A DNA stretch of 64,000 bases, from the NCBI RefSeq assembly GCF_038562415.1, contig NZ_JBCFBA010000005.1, positions 151,806 through 215,805 on the forward strand, given 5' to 3'. The notes beneath the pieces were generated by a model. The model ran no database searches. It was given only the letters and a program-made list of their open reading frames with translations, and was not told the DNA's origin. The translations under genes were made by a program, and so were the position numbers. The DNA comes from Solidesulfovibrio sp. (GTDB lineage Bacteria; Desulfobacterota; Desulfovibrionia; Desulfovibrionales; Desulfovibrionaceae). Positions 9,297-19,771 of this stretch are shown in pieces; the first letter of the stretch is position 1; each line of letters begins with the position of its first letter.

Positions 9297-10520
9297 CTAC
9301 CCGTCACCCGCCGCCGGCCCGCCCGCCAGCGCCGCCGCGCAGGCCTCGCGCCAGGCCGGCAGGCGCCCGGACAGGCCCGACGCGGCCAGATACAGTTCGT
9401 CCAGGGGATTGATGGCATATCCCCGGTGGATGACCACCAGTTCGTGCTCCAGGCGGTTGGCCACGTGCACGGCCAAAAGCGGCGAAAACCCGGCCCGGCG
9501 GTCGCGGCCGGGCTCGTGGTGCAGGTAGACCGCCCGCACCACCGGGTCCTCGACGCCCCAAAGCCCCAGCAAATAGGCCCCGACCTCGGCGTGGGAGGCC
9601 CCGAACACCTGCCGCTCCATGTCGAGGATGGTGCCCTGCCCGTCCTGGCAGGCGGCGATGACCTCGCGGTAGGCCTCGGGGAAGTTGGTGGCCATGACCA
9701 GCTTGCCCACATCGTGCAGGAGTCCGGCGATGTAGCCGTGTTCGCGGGCCTCGGCCGAGGCGCCCTCCAGTTCCGCGATCGCCCGGGCCATGCGGCCCGT
9801 GCCGAAGCTGTGGCCCCACAGCTTCTCCAGGTCGAAATCCCGGAAGGCCTCCTTGTCGAAGCGGTCGAACAGGCCGACACCCAGCACCAGGGCCTTGACG
9901 ATCTCGAGCCCCAGCAGGTTCACGGCGTGGGCCGGGCTGGCCACGTGGGTGCGCAGGCCGAAGAAGGCCGAGTTGACGAGTTTGAGGATGCCGGCGGACA
10001 TGCCCACGTCCTGGGCGATGAGCCCGGACACCTCGCGCATGGACGGCTCGTCCCGGGACAGGGCGTCGAGCAGGGCGGCGTAGAGCCGGGGAACGGTGGG
10101 CAGCCGGTCGAGCCGGGCCACCACGTTTTTCACCCGCTCGTCCAAAAAGACCTCGCGCAGCGACAGTCCCCGGGCGATGACGGCCTTAAGCGCCGCCGGC
10201 TGGCAGGGCTTGGGCAGGAACTGGTGGGCCGGCCGCACGGTCTGCAGGATCATGTCCCGGTCGGAATGCCCCGACAGCACGATGCGGATGGCCCCCGGGT
10301 TGGCCAGCTGCGCCTCGCGCAGGAACATGGCCCCGTCCATGCCCGGCATGCGCATGTCGGCCACCACCACGTCGAAGGGCTGCTCGGCGATCATGGCCAG
10401 CCCGGCCGGGCCGTCCGTGGCGAAGGCCATGTCCCAGGACTCGCGCATGTCGTGGAACATGCGGCGCAGGGCCGACAGGACATTGGGGTCGTCGTCGACG
10501 AACAGGATGCGGGTTTTCAC
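9297..10520 (-). CDS. Response regulator with HDOD output domain
   Basis: A 407-residue protein, GTG start, preceded by GGAGAG. REC (1-125) has FVDDDPN, Asp in VVADMRMPG and Lys in FLPKPC. The HDOD domain (about 140-340) contains RLPTVPRLY, the typical LKLVNSAFFGLR and a retained LLHDVGKL. HDOD proteins are non-hydrolytic relatives of HD-GYP domains and often act in motility, stress or cell-cycle signalling. The start overlaps the upstream kinase stop by GTGA, so it is translationally coupled and almost certainly the kinase's partner. Confidence 0.92.
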   Translation of the reverse strand: MKTRILFVDDDPNVLSALRRMFHDMRESWDMAFATDGPAGLAMIAEQPFDVVVADMRMPGMDGAMFLREAQLANPGAIRIVLSGHSDRDMILQTVRPAHQFLPKPCQPAALKAVIARGLSLREVFLDERVKNVVARLDRLPTVPRLYAALLDALSRDEPSMREVSGLIAQDVGMSAGILKLVNSAFFGLRTHVASPAHAVNLLGLEIVKALVLGVGLFDRFDKEAFRDFDLEKLWGHSFGTGRMARAIAELEGASAEAREHGYIAGLLHDVGKLVMATNFPEAYREVIAACQDGQGTILDMERQVFGASHAEVGAYLLGLWGVEDPVVRAVYLHHEPGRDRRAGFSPLLAVHVANRLEHELVVIHRGYAINPLDELYLAASGLSGRLPAWREACAAALAGGPAAGDG

Positions 10521-12922
10521 GGCGTCTCTCCGGCGCGACCGCGTGGCTCGCCGTTGCCGGCAAAGGGGATGCGCACGGTAAAGGTGGTCCCCAGCCCGGG
10601 TTCGGATTCGAAATCGATGGAGCCGCCGTGCTTGACCACCACGATGTTGTGGGTGATGGCCAGGCCCTGGCCCGTGCCCTTGCCCACCTCCTTGGTGGTG
10701 AAGAAGGGGTCGAAGATCTTGGGCCGGTTCTCCTCGGGGATGCCCGTGCCGGAGTCGGACACGGACAGCTTGAGGTACTCCCCGTCGGCCTCGGTGGTGA
10801 TGACGATGCGGCCCTTTTCGGCCGTGGCCTTGACCTTCTCGGCCACGGCGTGGGCGGCGTTGACCAGGATGTTGAGCAGGACCTGGTTGAAATCGCCGGG
10901 CAGGCACAACACCGGCGGCAGGCTCCGGTCGAGGGCGAGCTCCACGTCGGCCACGTATTTCCACTCGTTTTTGGCCACGATGACGGTGTTTTCCACGGCG
11001 GCGTTGATGTCGACGAGGGTCTTGTCCTCGCCGCCGGGATGGGAGAACTTCTTCATGGCCGACACGATGGCCGTCACCCGGGCCACGCCCTCCACGGACT
11101 GTTCCAGGGCCCGGGGCGACTCGTCGAGAAGAAAGTCCAGGTCCGCCGCCGCCTTGGCCGCGGCGATCGCGTCCAGGGCCGCCGTGTCGCCGGCCGCCTC
11201 GGCCAGGCGCCGGGCCACGGCCTCGACCCCGGCCAGGGCCTGGGTGAGGCCGGCGAAGGCCGTGGACAGAAAATGCAGGTTGTCGCCGATGTACTGGGTG
11301 GGCGTGTTGATCTCGTGGGCGATGCCGGCGGCCAGTTCGCCCACGCTTTCGAGCTTCTGGGCCACGGCCAGTTGGCGTTCCAGGGCCTTGCGTTCGCTCA
11401 CGTCGAAGACGATCTCGAAAAGCCGCATTTCCCCGCGCCGCATGGCCGCGACCACGGTCTTGACCACGGGCACGATGCGCCCGTCGGGCCGCTCCAGGCG
11501 CATTTCCTCGTTGACCAGGTTGCGCTCGGCCAGGGTGCACGAGGTCAGAGGACGGCCGTCGGCGTAGCGCCAGCCGATCTCCTGGCAGGTGCGGCCGACG
11601 ATCTCCTGCCGGGCCCGGCCGCACAGCTCCTCGGCCACGGGGTTGACGTCCTCGATGACCAGGTTGCGGGGGTCGATGATGAAAATCCCGGCCCGGATGC
11701 CCGAAAGGATGCGGCGCAGCACCTCCTGCTCGTCGCGCAACGCCTTTTCCACCCCCTTGCTGTCCGTGACGTCCGTGGCCACGCCCACGATGCCTTGGGG
11801 CCGGCCCTCGGCGTCGTCGAAGCGGGCCCGGTGGAAGACCAGGTGCCGCTCCCGGCCCGAGGCGTCCTCCAGGGCCACCTCGAAGCGCTGCACGCCGCCC
11901 TGGTCGAGGAGTTCGCGGTCCTTGGCCGACAGGAATTCCCCGGTCTCCTCGGAAAAGATCTCATGGGCGGTCAGGCCCAGGGCGCTTTGGATGGAGACGC
12001 CCAGAAAGGTTTCGAAGGCCCGGTTGATGCCGATGTAGTGGCCTTGGGGATCCTGGACGTAGATGGGGTTGACGGCCGCGTCCATGAGGCTGCGCTGGAA
12101 GGACAGCTGGTTTTTGAGCTCGGTTTCGGCCCGGCGGCGGTCGGTGATGTCCTCGGCCACGGCCAGGACGCCCTCGGGCCGGCCGGTTTCGTCGCGGATG
12201 GCCGTGAGCGTGACCCGGCACCAGACCACGCTCCCGTCGGGACGCAGGTAACGCTTTTCCCGGATCACGGTGTCCTTGCGGCCGGCCAGGAGTTCTTCGC
12301 GGTCGTTGCCGCGCGCGAGCAGGTCGTCGGGATGGGAGATGTCGACGAAGGAGCGGCCCACGAGGTCAATGGCCTCGCGGCCCACCATGCGGGCGAAGCG
12401 CTCGTTGACCTCCAGGAACAGCCCCTCCGGCGTCTGGCGGTTGACCCCGACCCCGGCCTGCTCGAAGACCACGCGAAACCGTCGCTCGCTTTCGGTGAGA
12501 TCCTGGCAGCGCTGGGCCAGCAGTTCCTCGGCCCGCAGCCGCAACGCCCCCTCCAGGGCCACGGCCAGTTGGAACCGGTCCAGGGGCTTGAGCAGCAGCC
12601 CGTACGGCCGGGCCTCGGCCACCCCGGACAGGATGTCCAGTTCGCGGTGGGCGGTCATGAAGACCACGGGGATGCCCCGGGCGCCGAAAGCCCGTCCCAG
12701 GCCCAGGCCCGAGGCGGCGTCGGGCAACAGCACGTCGATAAGCGCGATGTCCGGGCCGAGCCGCGCGGCCATGTCCATGGCCGTCACGGCATCGGCGGCC
12801 GGGCCCAGGGCCTGGTAGCCCAGATGCGTGAGCAGACGGCGCAGCAGATCGGCCGAGACCGGATCGTCCTCGGCGATGAGAACGCGCTTGCGCTGCGCCG
12901 TGCTGGTGTCCTCGTGCGCCAT
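10517..12922 (-). CDS. Hybrid sensor kinase: REC-PAS-PAS-PAS-HisKA-HATPase
   Basis: An 801-residue soluble kinase with no membrane segments. An N-terminal REC (about 10-130; IAEDDP, ALIDVLLPD, LLKPLD) is followed by three PAS domains (about 140-265, 275-390, 400-510), HisKA with AAGIAHEINTP and HATPase_c with NILVNAAHAV, SDSGTGIP and GTGQGLA. The third PAS has three Cys (ELCGR, RTCQ, LTSCTL). The ATG at 12922 is chosen because it directly precedes the REC core; a GTG at 12961 would add 13 non-conserved residues. Input REC plus PAS implies integration of another kinase's signal with a cytoplasmic cue. It heads the HDOD/STAS operon. Confidence 0.9.
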   Translation of the reverse strand: MAHEDTSTAQRKRVLIAEDDPVSADLLRRLLTHLGYQALGPAADAVTAMDMAARLGPDIALIDVLLPDAASGLGLGRAFGARGIPVVFMTAHRELDILSGVAEARPYGLLLKPLDRFQLAVALEGALRLRAEELLAQRCQDLTESERRFRVVFEQAGVGVNRQTPEGLFLEVNERFARMVGREAIDLVGRSFVDISHPDDLLARGNDREELLAGRKDTVIREKRYLRPDGSVVWCRVTLTAIRDETGRPEGVLAVAEDITDRRRAETELKNQLSFQRSLMDAAVNPIYVQDPQGHYIGINRAFETFLGVSIQSALGLTAHEIFSEETGEFLSAKDRELLDQGGVQRFEVALEDASGRERHLVFHRARFDDAEGRPQGIVGVATDVTDSKGVEKALRDEQEVLRRILSGIRAGIFIIDPRNLVIEDVNPVAEELCGRARQEIVGRTCQEIGWRYADGRPLTSCTLAERNLVNEEMRLERPDGRIVPVVKTVVAAMRRGEMRLFEIVFDVSERKALERQLAVAQKLESVGELAAGIAHEINTPTQYIGDNLHFLSTAFAGLTQALAGVEAVARRLAEAAGDTAALDAIAAAKAAADLDFLLDESPRALEQSVEGVARVTAIVSAMKKFSHPGGEDKTLVDINAAVENTVIVAKNEWKYVADVELALDRSLPPVLCLPGDFNQVLLNILVNAAHAVAEKVKATAEKGRIVITTEADGEYLKLSVSDSGTGIPEENRPKIFDPFFTTKEVGKGTGQGLAITHNIVVVKHGGSIDFESEPGLGTTFTVRIPFAGNGEPRGRAGETP

Positions 12923-12998
12923 GCCACCGCCCGTCGCCAGGTTCTTCGCGGCAACTGGCACACCCTAGGGCAAAAGGAGGCCGGCGTTCAAGCACAAT

Positions 12999-13427
12999 TC
13001 ACGATGCGGCGGCCTTGGCCCCGGCCCGGGCCACCAGATCGGCCAGGGTGATGCCGTCCAGGGCCTTGTGCATGGCGCTGGCCGCCTCGGCCCAGACCTC
13101 GCGCGTGAGGCAATCGGCCAGGCGCGGGCAGGGCCGGCCCGGGTCGGCCCCGCATTCGACCAGGGAAAGCTCGCCCTCCAGGGTGCGCACGATGTCCCCC
13201 ACCGTGATGGCCTCCAGGGGCTTGGCCAGTTCGTGGCCGCCGCGCGGCCCCCGCCGGCTGCGCACGAACCCGGCCTGCTTGAGCTCCCGCACCAGCTTCT
13301 CCAGGTATTTGATGGACACGCCCTGCCGGGCGGCCACGTCCTTGATGCGTACCGGGCCGTCGTGGCCATGGAGCGCCATGTCCAGGATCATCCGGGTGCC
13401 ATACCGGCTTCGGGTGGTGAGCTTCAT
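12999..13427 (-). CDS. Rrf2/IscR-family transcriptional regulator
   Basis: A 142-residue winged-helix regulator starting with the family motif MKLTTRSRYGTRMILDMA, with the recognition region GVSIKYLEKLVRELK and the wing VRSRRGPRGGHELA. C92, C100 and C106 follow the three-Cys spacing that ligates an Fe-S cluster in IscR and NsrR-type proteins, so it probably senses Fe-S status, oxygen or NO. AGGAGG precedes the ATG, and a sigma70-type promoter lies upstream. No isc/suf genes are adjacent, so targets are elsewhere or unknown. Confidence 0.93.
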   Translation of the reverse strand: MKLTTRSRYGTRMILDMALHGHDGPVRIKDVAARQGVSIKYLEKLVRELKQAGFVRSRRGPRGGHELAKPLEAITVGDIVRTLEGELSLVECGADPGRPCPRLADCLTREVWAEAASAMHKALDGITLADLVARAGAKAAAS

Positions 13428-13495
13428 GATCGCCGCCTCCTGCCTGGCGGATGCGCGACTGACGGCCGCCGCGCGGGGCTGACATTCATACGCGG

Positions 13496-13524
13496 ATGGT
13501 AGAAAAATCGACGGACGGCGTCAA
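13496..13524 (-). promoter_or_regulatory. Promoter of the Rrf2 gene
   Basis: On the minus strand TTGACG (13524-13519), 17 bp, then TACCAT (13501-13496). Transcription would start about 60 bp before the Rrf2 ATG. The segment is locally AT-rich compared with its surroundings. Confidence 0.55.
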
Positions 13525-13570
13525 CGCGCGCCGCGCGGCAGGCCCGCAACGAAAAATCCGTCGCCGGTCC

Positions 13571-13622
13571 TTGACAGGGGCGGGGGGTGGGCCTAAAGGA
13601 AAACCGACTGAGCACTCAGTCG
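13571..13622 (+). promoter_or_regulatory. tetR promoter with palindromic operator
   Basis: TTGACA (13571-13576, perfect -35), 17 bp, TAAAGG (13594-13599, -10). Directly downstream is a perfect inverted repeat CGACTGAG-CA-CTCAGTCG (13605-13622), covering the expected start site. Position and symmetry are those of a TetR-family operator, so TetR probably represses itself and the SulP gene. Confidence 0.7.
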
Positions 13623-13640
13623 AATTGTGCCGGACTTCAC

Positions 13641-14222
13641 ATGACACGCAAAGAAGCCATACGCTACGCCGCCACGGTGCTGTTCGCCCACAAGGGCTTC
13701 CAGGAGACCACCATGCAGGACATCTGCAAGGTCACCGGGACGGCCGAAGGGACGATCTTTTATCATTTCAAGAGCAAGGAAGGCCTGCTCATCGCCATCC
13801 TCGAACAGGCCAAGACCCGCATCCTGGAGGAGTACGACGCCGCCTTCACCGGCCGGGCCTTCGCCTCGGGCCTGGAGATGATGGAGGAGGCCGTGGCCCA
13901 CTATTTCCACCTGGCCGGGGTCATGGAGCACGAGTTCACCCTGCTCCAGCGCCAGTTCCCCCACCAGCTGGCCGAGGACAACCCCGAATGCCGCGCCCAC
14001 CTGGCCGCCATCTACAACTGCCTGACCGACATCTTCGAGCGGGTGGTGCGCACCGGCCAGGCCGACGGTTCCATGGCCGATTTTCCGCCCCGGGAGACGG
14101 CCATGATCCTGTTCGCCATGGTGGACGGCCTGCTGCGGCTTAAAACCTGCAACCTCTACGACGCCGGGGCGCTGTACGACGAGCTGATCGCATCCTGCCG
14201 CAGGATGCTGGCAAAAAAGTGA
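13641..14222 (+). CDS. TetR-family transcriptional regulator
   Basis: A 193-residue repressor. The N-terminal HTH runs from MTRKEAIRYAATVLF through GFQETTMQDICKVTG to GTIFYHFKSKEGLL, the classical TetR signature; the C-terminal helical domain would bind a ligand. The ATG at 13641 is preferred to an in-frame ATG at 13587, because the latter lies upstream of the operator and would add 18 unrelated residues. It overlaps no gene and is followed within 12 bp by the SulP transporter, suggesting that TetR regulates that transporter. The ligand is unknown. Confidence 0.92.
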   Translation: MTRKEAIRYAATVLFAHKGFQETTMQDICKVTGTAEGTIFYHFKSKEGLLIAILEQAKTRILEEYDAAFTGRAFASGLEMMEEAVAHYFHLAGVMEHEFTLLQRQFPHQLAEDNPECRAHLAAIYNCLTDIFERVVRTGQADGSMADFPPRETAMILFAMVDGLLRLKTCNLYDAGALYDELIASCRRMLAKK

Positions 14223-14234
14223 CGGGAGATGCCG

Positions 14235-16364
14235 ATGCTGCTACGAATCTTTCCTTTCCTCGGCTGGTTTTCGGGCTACGACATGGCCAAGCTGCGCGCC
14301 GACGCCATTGCCGGACTCACCGTGGCCCTGGTGCTCATCCCGCAATCCATGGCCTACGCCCAGCTGGCCGGCATGCCGCCGTACTACGGCCTGTACGCCT
14401 CGTTTCTGCCGCCGCTGGTGGCCGCCCTGTTCGGCTCCAGCCGCCAGCTGGCCACGGGGCCGGTGGCCGTGGTGTCGCTGATGACCTCGGCCTCGCTGGC
14501 CCCCCTGGCCACGGCCGGCTCGGAAGGCTACATCGCCTACGCCATCCTTTTGGCCCTGCTGGTCGGCGTCTTCCAGTTCCTCTTGGGCGTCCTGCGCCTG
14601 GGCCTGGTCGTCAACTTCCTGTCCCACCCGGTGGTCAACGGCTTCACCAACGCCGGCGCGCTCATTATCGCCTCCTCCCAGCTGTCCAAGATGTTCGGCG
14701 TGTCCGTGGACGACGCCGAGCACTACTACGAGACCATCGGCCGGGTGGTGGCCGCCGCCTGGCACCACACCCACTGGCCGACCTTCATCATGGGCGCGGC
14801 GGCCTTCGCCATCATGTTCGGGCTTAAAAAGCTCAACCCGCGCATCCCCAACGTGCTGGTGGCTGTGGTCATCACCACGGTCGTCTCCTGGGCCATCGGC
14901 TTCGAGCACAACGCCACGGTGGATTTGAGCACCATCAAGTCCGCCCCGGTGGTGGCCGACATCGAGGCCTTCAACAAGGCCGCCGCGGCCCTGCCGGCCA
15001 TCGCCGCCAAGCGCGCCGAGATCACCCCGCGCGAGGACGCGGCCAAGGCCTCGGGCGACCCCTCGGCCATCCTGGCCGTGGACCACGACATCGCCCTGCT
15101 CGACCTGGACAAGGTCAAGGCCCAAAAGGAGGCCGCCGCCTCCCGGGCCAAGCTGCGCAACTACCTGCTCACCGGCGTGACGGGCGCGGGCGGCAGCCTC
15201 ACCTTCTACGAAAAGGGCCAGACCCCGGCCGAGGCCAAAACCGATGGCCGCACCTGGATTCTGCGCGTGGGCAACAGCCCCCTCAAAACGGACAAACTGC
15301 TGCTCATCGGCGGCGGCCAGGTGGTGGGCGTGGTCCCCTCGGGCCTGCCGTCGTTCACCATCCCCAGCCTCGACATCAAGGCGATTGTCCGGCTCCTGCC
15401 GTTCGCGGCCATCATCTCGCTGCTGGGCTTCATGGAAGCCATCTCCATCGCCAAGGCCATGGCCGCCAAGACCGGCCAACGCCTGGACCCCAACCAGGAG
15501 CTCATCGGCCAGGGCCTGGCCAACATCCTCGGCGCCGTGGGCAAGAGCTACCCGGCCTCGGGCTCGTTCTCCCGCTCGGCCGTCAACCTGCAGGCCGGCG
15601 CGGTCACGGGCTTTTCCTCGGTATTCACCAGCGCCACCGTGGTCATCGCCCTGTTCTTCTTCACCCCGCTGCTCTACCACCTGCCGCAAAGCGTGCTGGC
15701 CGCGGTCATCATGATGGCCGTCATCGGGCTACTCAACGCCACGGGCTTCATCCACGCCTGGAAGGCCCAGTGGTACGACGGGGCCATCTCCATCATCACC
15801 TTCCTGTGCACCCTGGCCTTCGCCCCCCATCTGGACAAGGGCATCATGATCGGCGTGGTGCTGTCGCTTCTGGTGTTCCTCTACAAGAGCATGCGCCCGC
15901 GCGTGGCCTCCCTGTCGCTGACCGAGGACAGCGCCTACCGCGACGCCTCGGTGTTTCGGCTGGCCGAGTGCCCCTACGTGGCCGTGGTCCGCTTCGACGG
16001 CACCCTTTTCTTCGCCAACGCGAGCTTCCTGGAAGACCAGATCACCGAGCGCATGCAGGCCGGCAAATCGCTTCGGCACATCATCCTGGCCGCCGACGGC
16101 GTCAACGACATGGACGCCTCGGGCGAGGAGGCCCTGTCACTGCTCGTCGACCGGGTGCGCAGCGCCGGCCTTGACATCTCCCTTTGCGGCGTGAAGGAAT
16201 CCGTCATGGACGTCATGAAGCGCACCCACCTTCTGGAGCATATCGGCGAGGACCACCTCTATCCCGACCTCGGCCAGGCGCTTTGCGCCGTGCACCAGGA
16301 TTCCTGGCATAGCCCGGGGGAAAGCTGTCCCCTGACCAGCGTCTGCCGCCTGCCCGGCGCGTAA
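14235..16364 (+). CDS. SulP-family anion permease with STAS domain
   Basis: A 709-residue inner-membrane transporter of the SLC26/SulP family, which carries sulfate, bicarbonate or other anions. The signature PQSMAYAQLAGMPPYYGLYA, multiple membrane segments and a C-terminal STAS domain (about 560-690) are clear. ATG 14235 is chosen since GGGAG lies 6 bp before it; ATG 14229 abuts that site. A hydrophilic insertion of about 130 residues (roughly 225-365) interrupts the membrane domain just before GLPSFTIP, where related proteins have only a short loop. Coupled to the TetR gene. In a sulfate reducer sulfate uptake is plausible, but substrate cannot be read from sequence. Confidence 0.9.
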   Translation: MLLRIFPFLGWFSGYDMAKLRADAIAGLTVALVLIPQSMAYAQLAGMPPYYGLYASFLPPLVAALFGSSRQLATGPVAVVSLMTSASLAPLATAGSEGYIAYAILLALLVGVFQFLLGVLRLGLVVNFLSHPVVNGFTNAGALIIASSQLSKMFGVSVDDAEHYYETIGRVVAAAWHHTHWPTFIMGAAAFAIMFGLKKLNPRIPNVLVAVVITTVVSWAIGFEHNATVDLSTIKSAPVVADIEAFNKAAAALPAIAAKRAEITPREDAAKASGDPSAILAVDHDIALLDLDKVKAQKEAAASRAKLRNYLLTGVTGAGGSLTFYEKGQTPAEAKTDGRTWILRVGNSPLKTDKLLLIGGGQVVGVVPSGLPSFTIPSLDIKAIVRLLPFAAIISLLGFMEAISIAKAMAAKTGQRLDPNQELIGQGLANILGAVGKSYPASGSFSRSAVNLQAGAVTGFSSVFTSATVVIALFFFTPLLYHLPQSVLAAVIMMAVIGLLNATGFIHAWKAQWYDGAISIITFLCTLAFAPHLDKGIMIGVVLSLLVFLYKSMRPRVASLSLTEDSAYRDASVFRLAECPYVAVVRFDGTLFFANASFLEDQITERMQAGKSLRHIILAADGVNDMDASGEEALSLLVDRVRSAGLDISLCGVKESVMDVMKRTHLLEHIGEDHLYPDLGQALCAVHQDSWHSPGESCPLTSVCRLPGA

Positions 16365-16386
16365 GCACGATCACAAGGAGCGACCC

Positions 16387-17613
16387 ATGTCCGTCATCTC
16401 CCTTTTCAGCGGCGCCTTTTGCAAGGACGAGTCCGTCAGCGCGGCCCTGGCCGGCACCACGGGATTGCCCATCGTCCGCGACGCCGACCTGGTCGGTCTG
16501 GCCGCCAAGCTCTCGGGGCTTGGCGCCGAGAAAATCGAAAAGGCCTTTGCGGCCAAGACCTCGGTGTTCAACAAGTTCACCCACGAGAAACAGCGCGCCG
16601 TGTCCTGGCTGCGCCTGGCCCTGGCCACGGAACTGGCGGAGCGGGAAGGGCTGCTGGTTTCCGGGTTCTGCGCCCTGCTGCCGCCGCGCGACATCGCCCA
16701 CGTGCTGCGGGTGTGCCTGATCGCCGACGCCGCCTTCCGCCGGGCCGTGGCCGCCGAGGAAGCCGGGCTGGCCGACCGCGAGGCCCAGCGCGCCCTGGAA
16801 AAAAGCGACGAGGACCGCGCCCTGTGGGCGGCCCAGGTCACGGCTTCCAAGGACCCCTGGGCCCCGGCCCTCTACGACATGGTCGTGCCCATGGACAAGG
16901 CCACCGTGGACGAGGCCGCCGCCCTTGTCGTCAAGCACCTGGCCGATCCGGCCGTGCGCGTCACCGAGGCCTCCAGGGCCTGCGCCCGGGATTTCCTCCT
17001 GGCCGCCCGGGTGGAGACCGTGGTCACGGGCAAGGGCCACGACGTGGCCGTTTCGGCCAAGGACGGCGTGGTCTTTTTGACCATCAACAAGAAGGTCCTG
17101 CTCCTCGACCGCCTGGAAAACGAACTGCGCGCCATCGCCGGCAAGGTCGAGGGCGTCACCGACGTGGTGACCAAGGTCGGCAAGGGCTACTACCAGACCG
17201 ACATCTACCGCCGGGCCGATTTCGAGATGCCCACCAAGGTCCTGCTCGTCGACGACGAACGCGAATTCGTCCAGACCCTGTCCGAGCGCCTGTCCATGCG
17301 CGAGGTCGGCTCCCACGCCGTGTTCGACGGCGAATCGGCCCTGCGCATGATGGCCGACGACGAGCCGGAAGTGATGGTGCTCGACCTCAAGATGCCGGGC
17401 ATCGACGGCCTGGAGGTGCTCAAGCGCACCAAGGCCGACCGCCCGGACGTCGAGGTCATCATCCTCACCGGCCACGGCTCCGAGGCCGACCGCGAGGAAT
17501 GCATGCGCCTGGGCGCCTTCGCCTACCTGCAAAAACCCGTGGACATCGAGCTGTTAAGCGATACCCTCAAGCGGGCCAACGAGAAGGTCCAGGCCAGGAA
17601 GGCCGGGGCTTAG
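16387..17613 (+). CDS. Cytidylate-kinase-like / BON-like / response regulator fusion
   Basis: A 408-residue three-part protein. Residues 1-190 resemble the cytidylate-kinase-like P-loop family (GLPIVRDADLV, KRAVSW-like helix region, LLPPRDIAHVLRVCLIAD), though the normal GxxGxGK loop is not evident at the N-terminus. Residues about 195-270 resemble a BON-type fold (VEGVTDV). Residues 280-405 are a REC domain: LLVDDER, phosphoacceptor in MVLDLKMPG, LTGHGSE and the Lys in LQKPVD. AAGGAG precedes the ATG. It probably receives phosphate from the Cache kinase 68 bp downstream. The N-terminal part may be a sensory or output module rather than an active kinase. Confidence 0.78.
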   Translation: MSVISLFSGAFCKDESVSAALAGTTGLPIVRDADLVGLAAKLSGLGAEKIEKAFAAKTSVFNKFTHEKQRAVSWLRLALATELAEREGLLVSGFCALLPPRDIAHVLRVCLIADAAFRRAVAAEEAGLADREAQRALEKSDEDRALWAAQVTASKDPWAPALYDMVVPMDKATVDEAAALVVKHLADPAVRVTEASRACARDFLLAARVETVVTGKGHDVAVSAKDGVVFLTINKKVLLLDRLENELRAIAGKVEGVTDVVTKVGKGYYQTDIYRRADFEMPTKVLLVDDEREFVQTLSERLSMREVGSHAVFDGESALRMMADDEPEVMVLDLKMPGIDGLEVLKRTKADRPDVEVIILTGHGSEADREECMRLGAFAYLQKPVDIELLSDTLKRANEKVQARKAGA

Positions 17614-17620
17614 CCTCCGC

Positions 17621-17652
17621 GCGGCCGCCGGGCGCGAACGCCCGGCGGCCGC
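17621..17652. repeat. Perfect 14-bp GC stem-loop
   Basis: GCGGCCGCCGGGCG and its exact complement flank a CGAA tetraloop between the REC fusion and the Cache kinase. No T run follows on either strand, so it is more likely an mRNA processing or stability element, or a partial terminator, than a canonical intrinsic terminator. Confidence 0.6.
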
Positions 17653-17680
17653 GGTCCGACCGGCGAAGAGGACTGCCGCC

Positions 17681-19397
<1,717 letters not shown>

Positions 19398-19420
<23 letters not shown>

Positions 19421-19760
19421 CGAAACGGAACTGGTTTCGGCCCTGGCCGAACGCCTGCGCCTGCGCGGCATCGAAACGGACTTCGCCACCGACGGCGACG
19501 CCGCCGCGGACAAGGTGCGGGCGAACGCCTACGACCTGGCCGTGCTGGACATGAAAATGCCGGGCCTAAGCGGCCTGGACCTCAAGAAAAAACTCCAGCG
19601 CCTGCGGCCGGGCATGCGCTTCATTTTCATGACCGGCCACGGTTCCGAGGAAGACTTCCGGGCCGGCTCGGCCGAGGCCGCCGGCTACCTGGTCAAGCCC
19701 GTGCGCATCGAGGCGCTCATCGCCGCCGTCCAGGCCGCCCTGGCCGGCGGGCAGGGCTGA
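19398..19760 (+). CDS. Single-domain response regulator
   Basis: A 120-residue REC domain, GTG start preceded by AAAGGAG inside the kinase coding region. Acidic pair D7/D8, phosphoacceptor D51 (AVLDMKMPG), MTGHGSE and Lys in YLVKPV. No output domain. The 23-bp overlap with the Cache kinase makes it the likely cognate regulator; the kinase-like gene after it may accept or relay its phosphate. Confidence 0.92.
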
Positions 19761-19771
19761 AGGAGGCTCCC

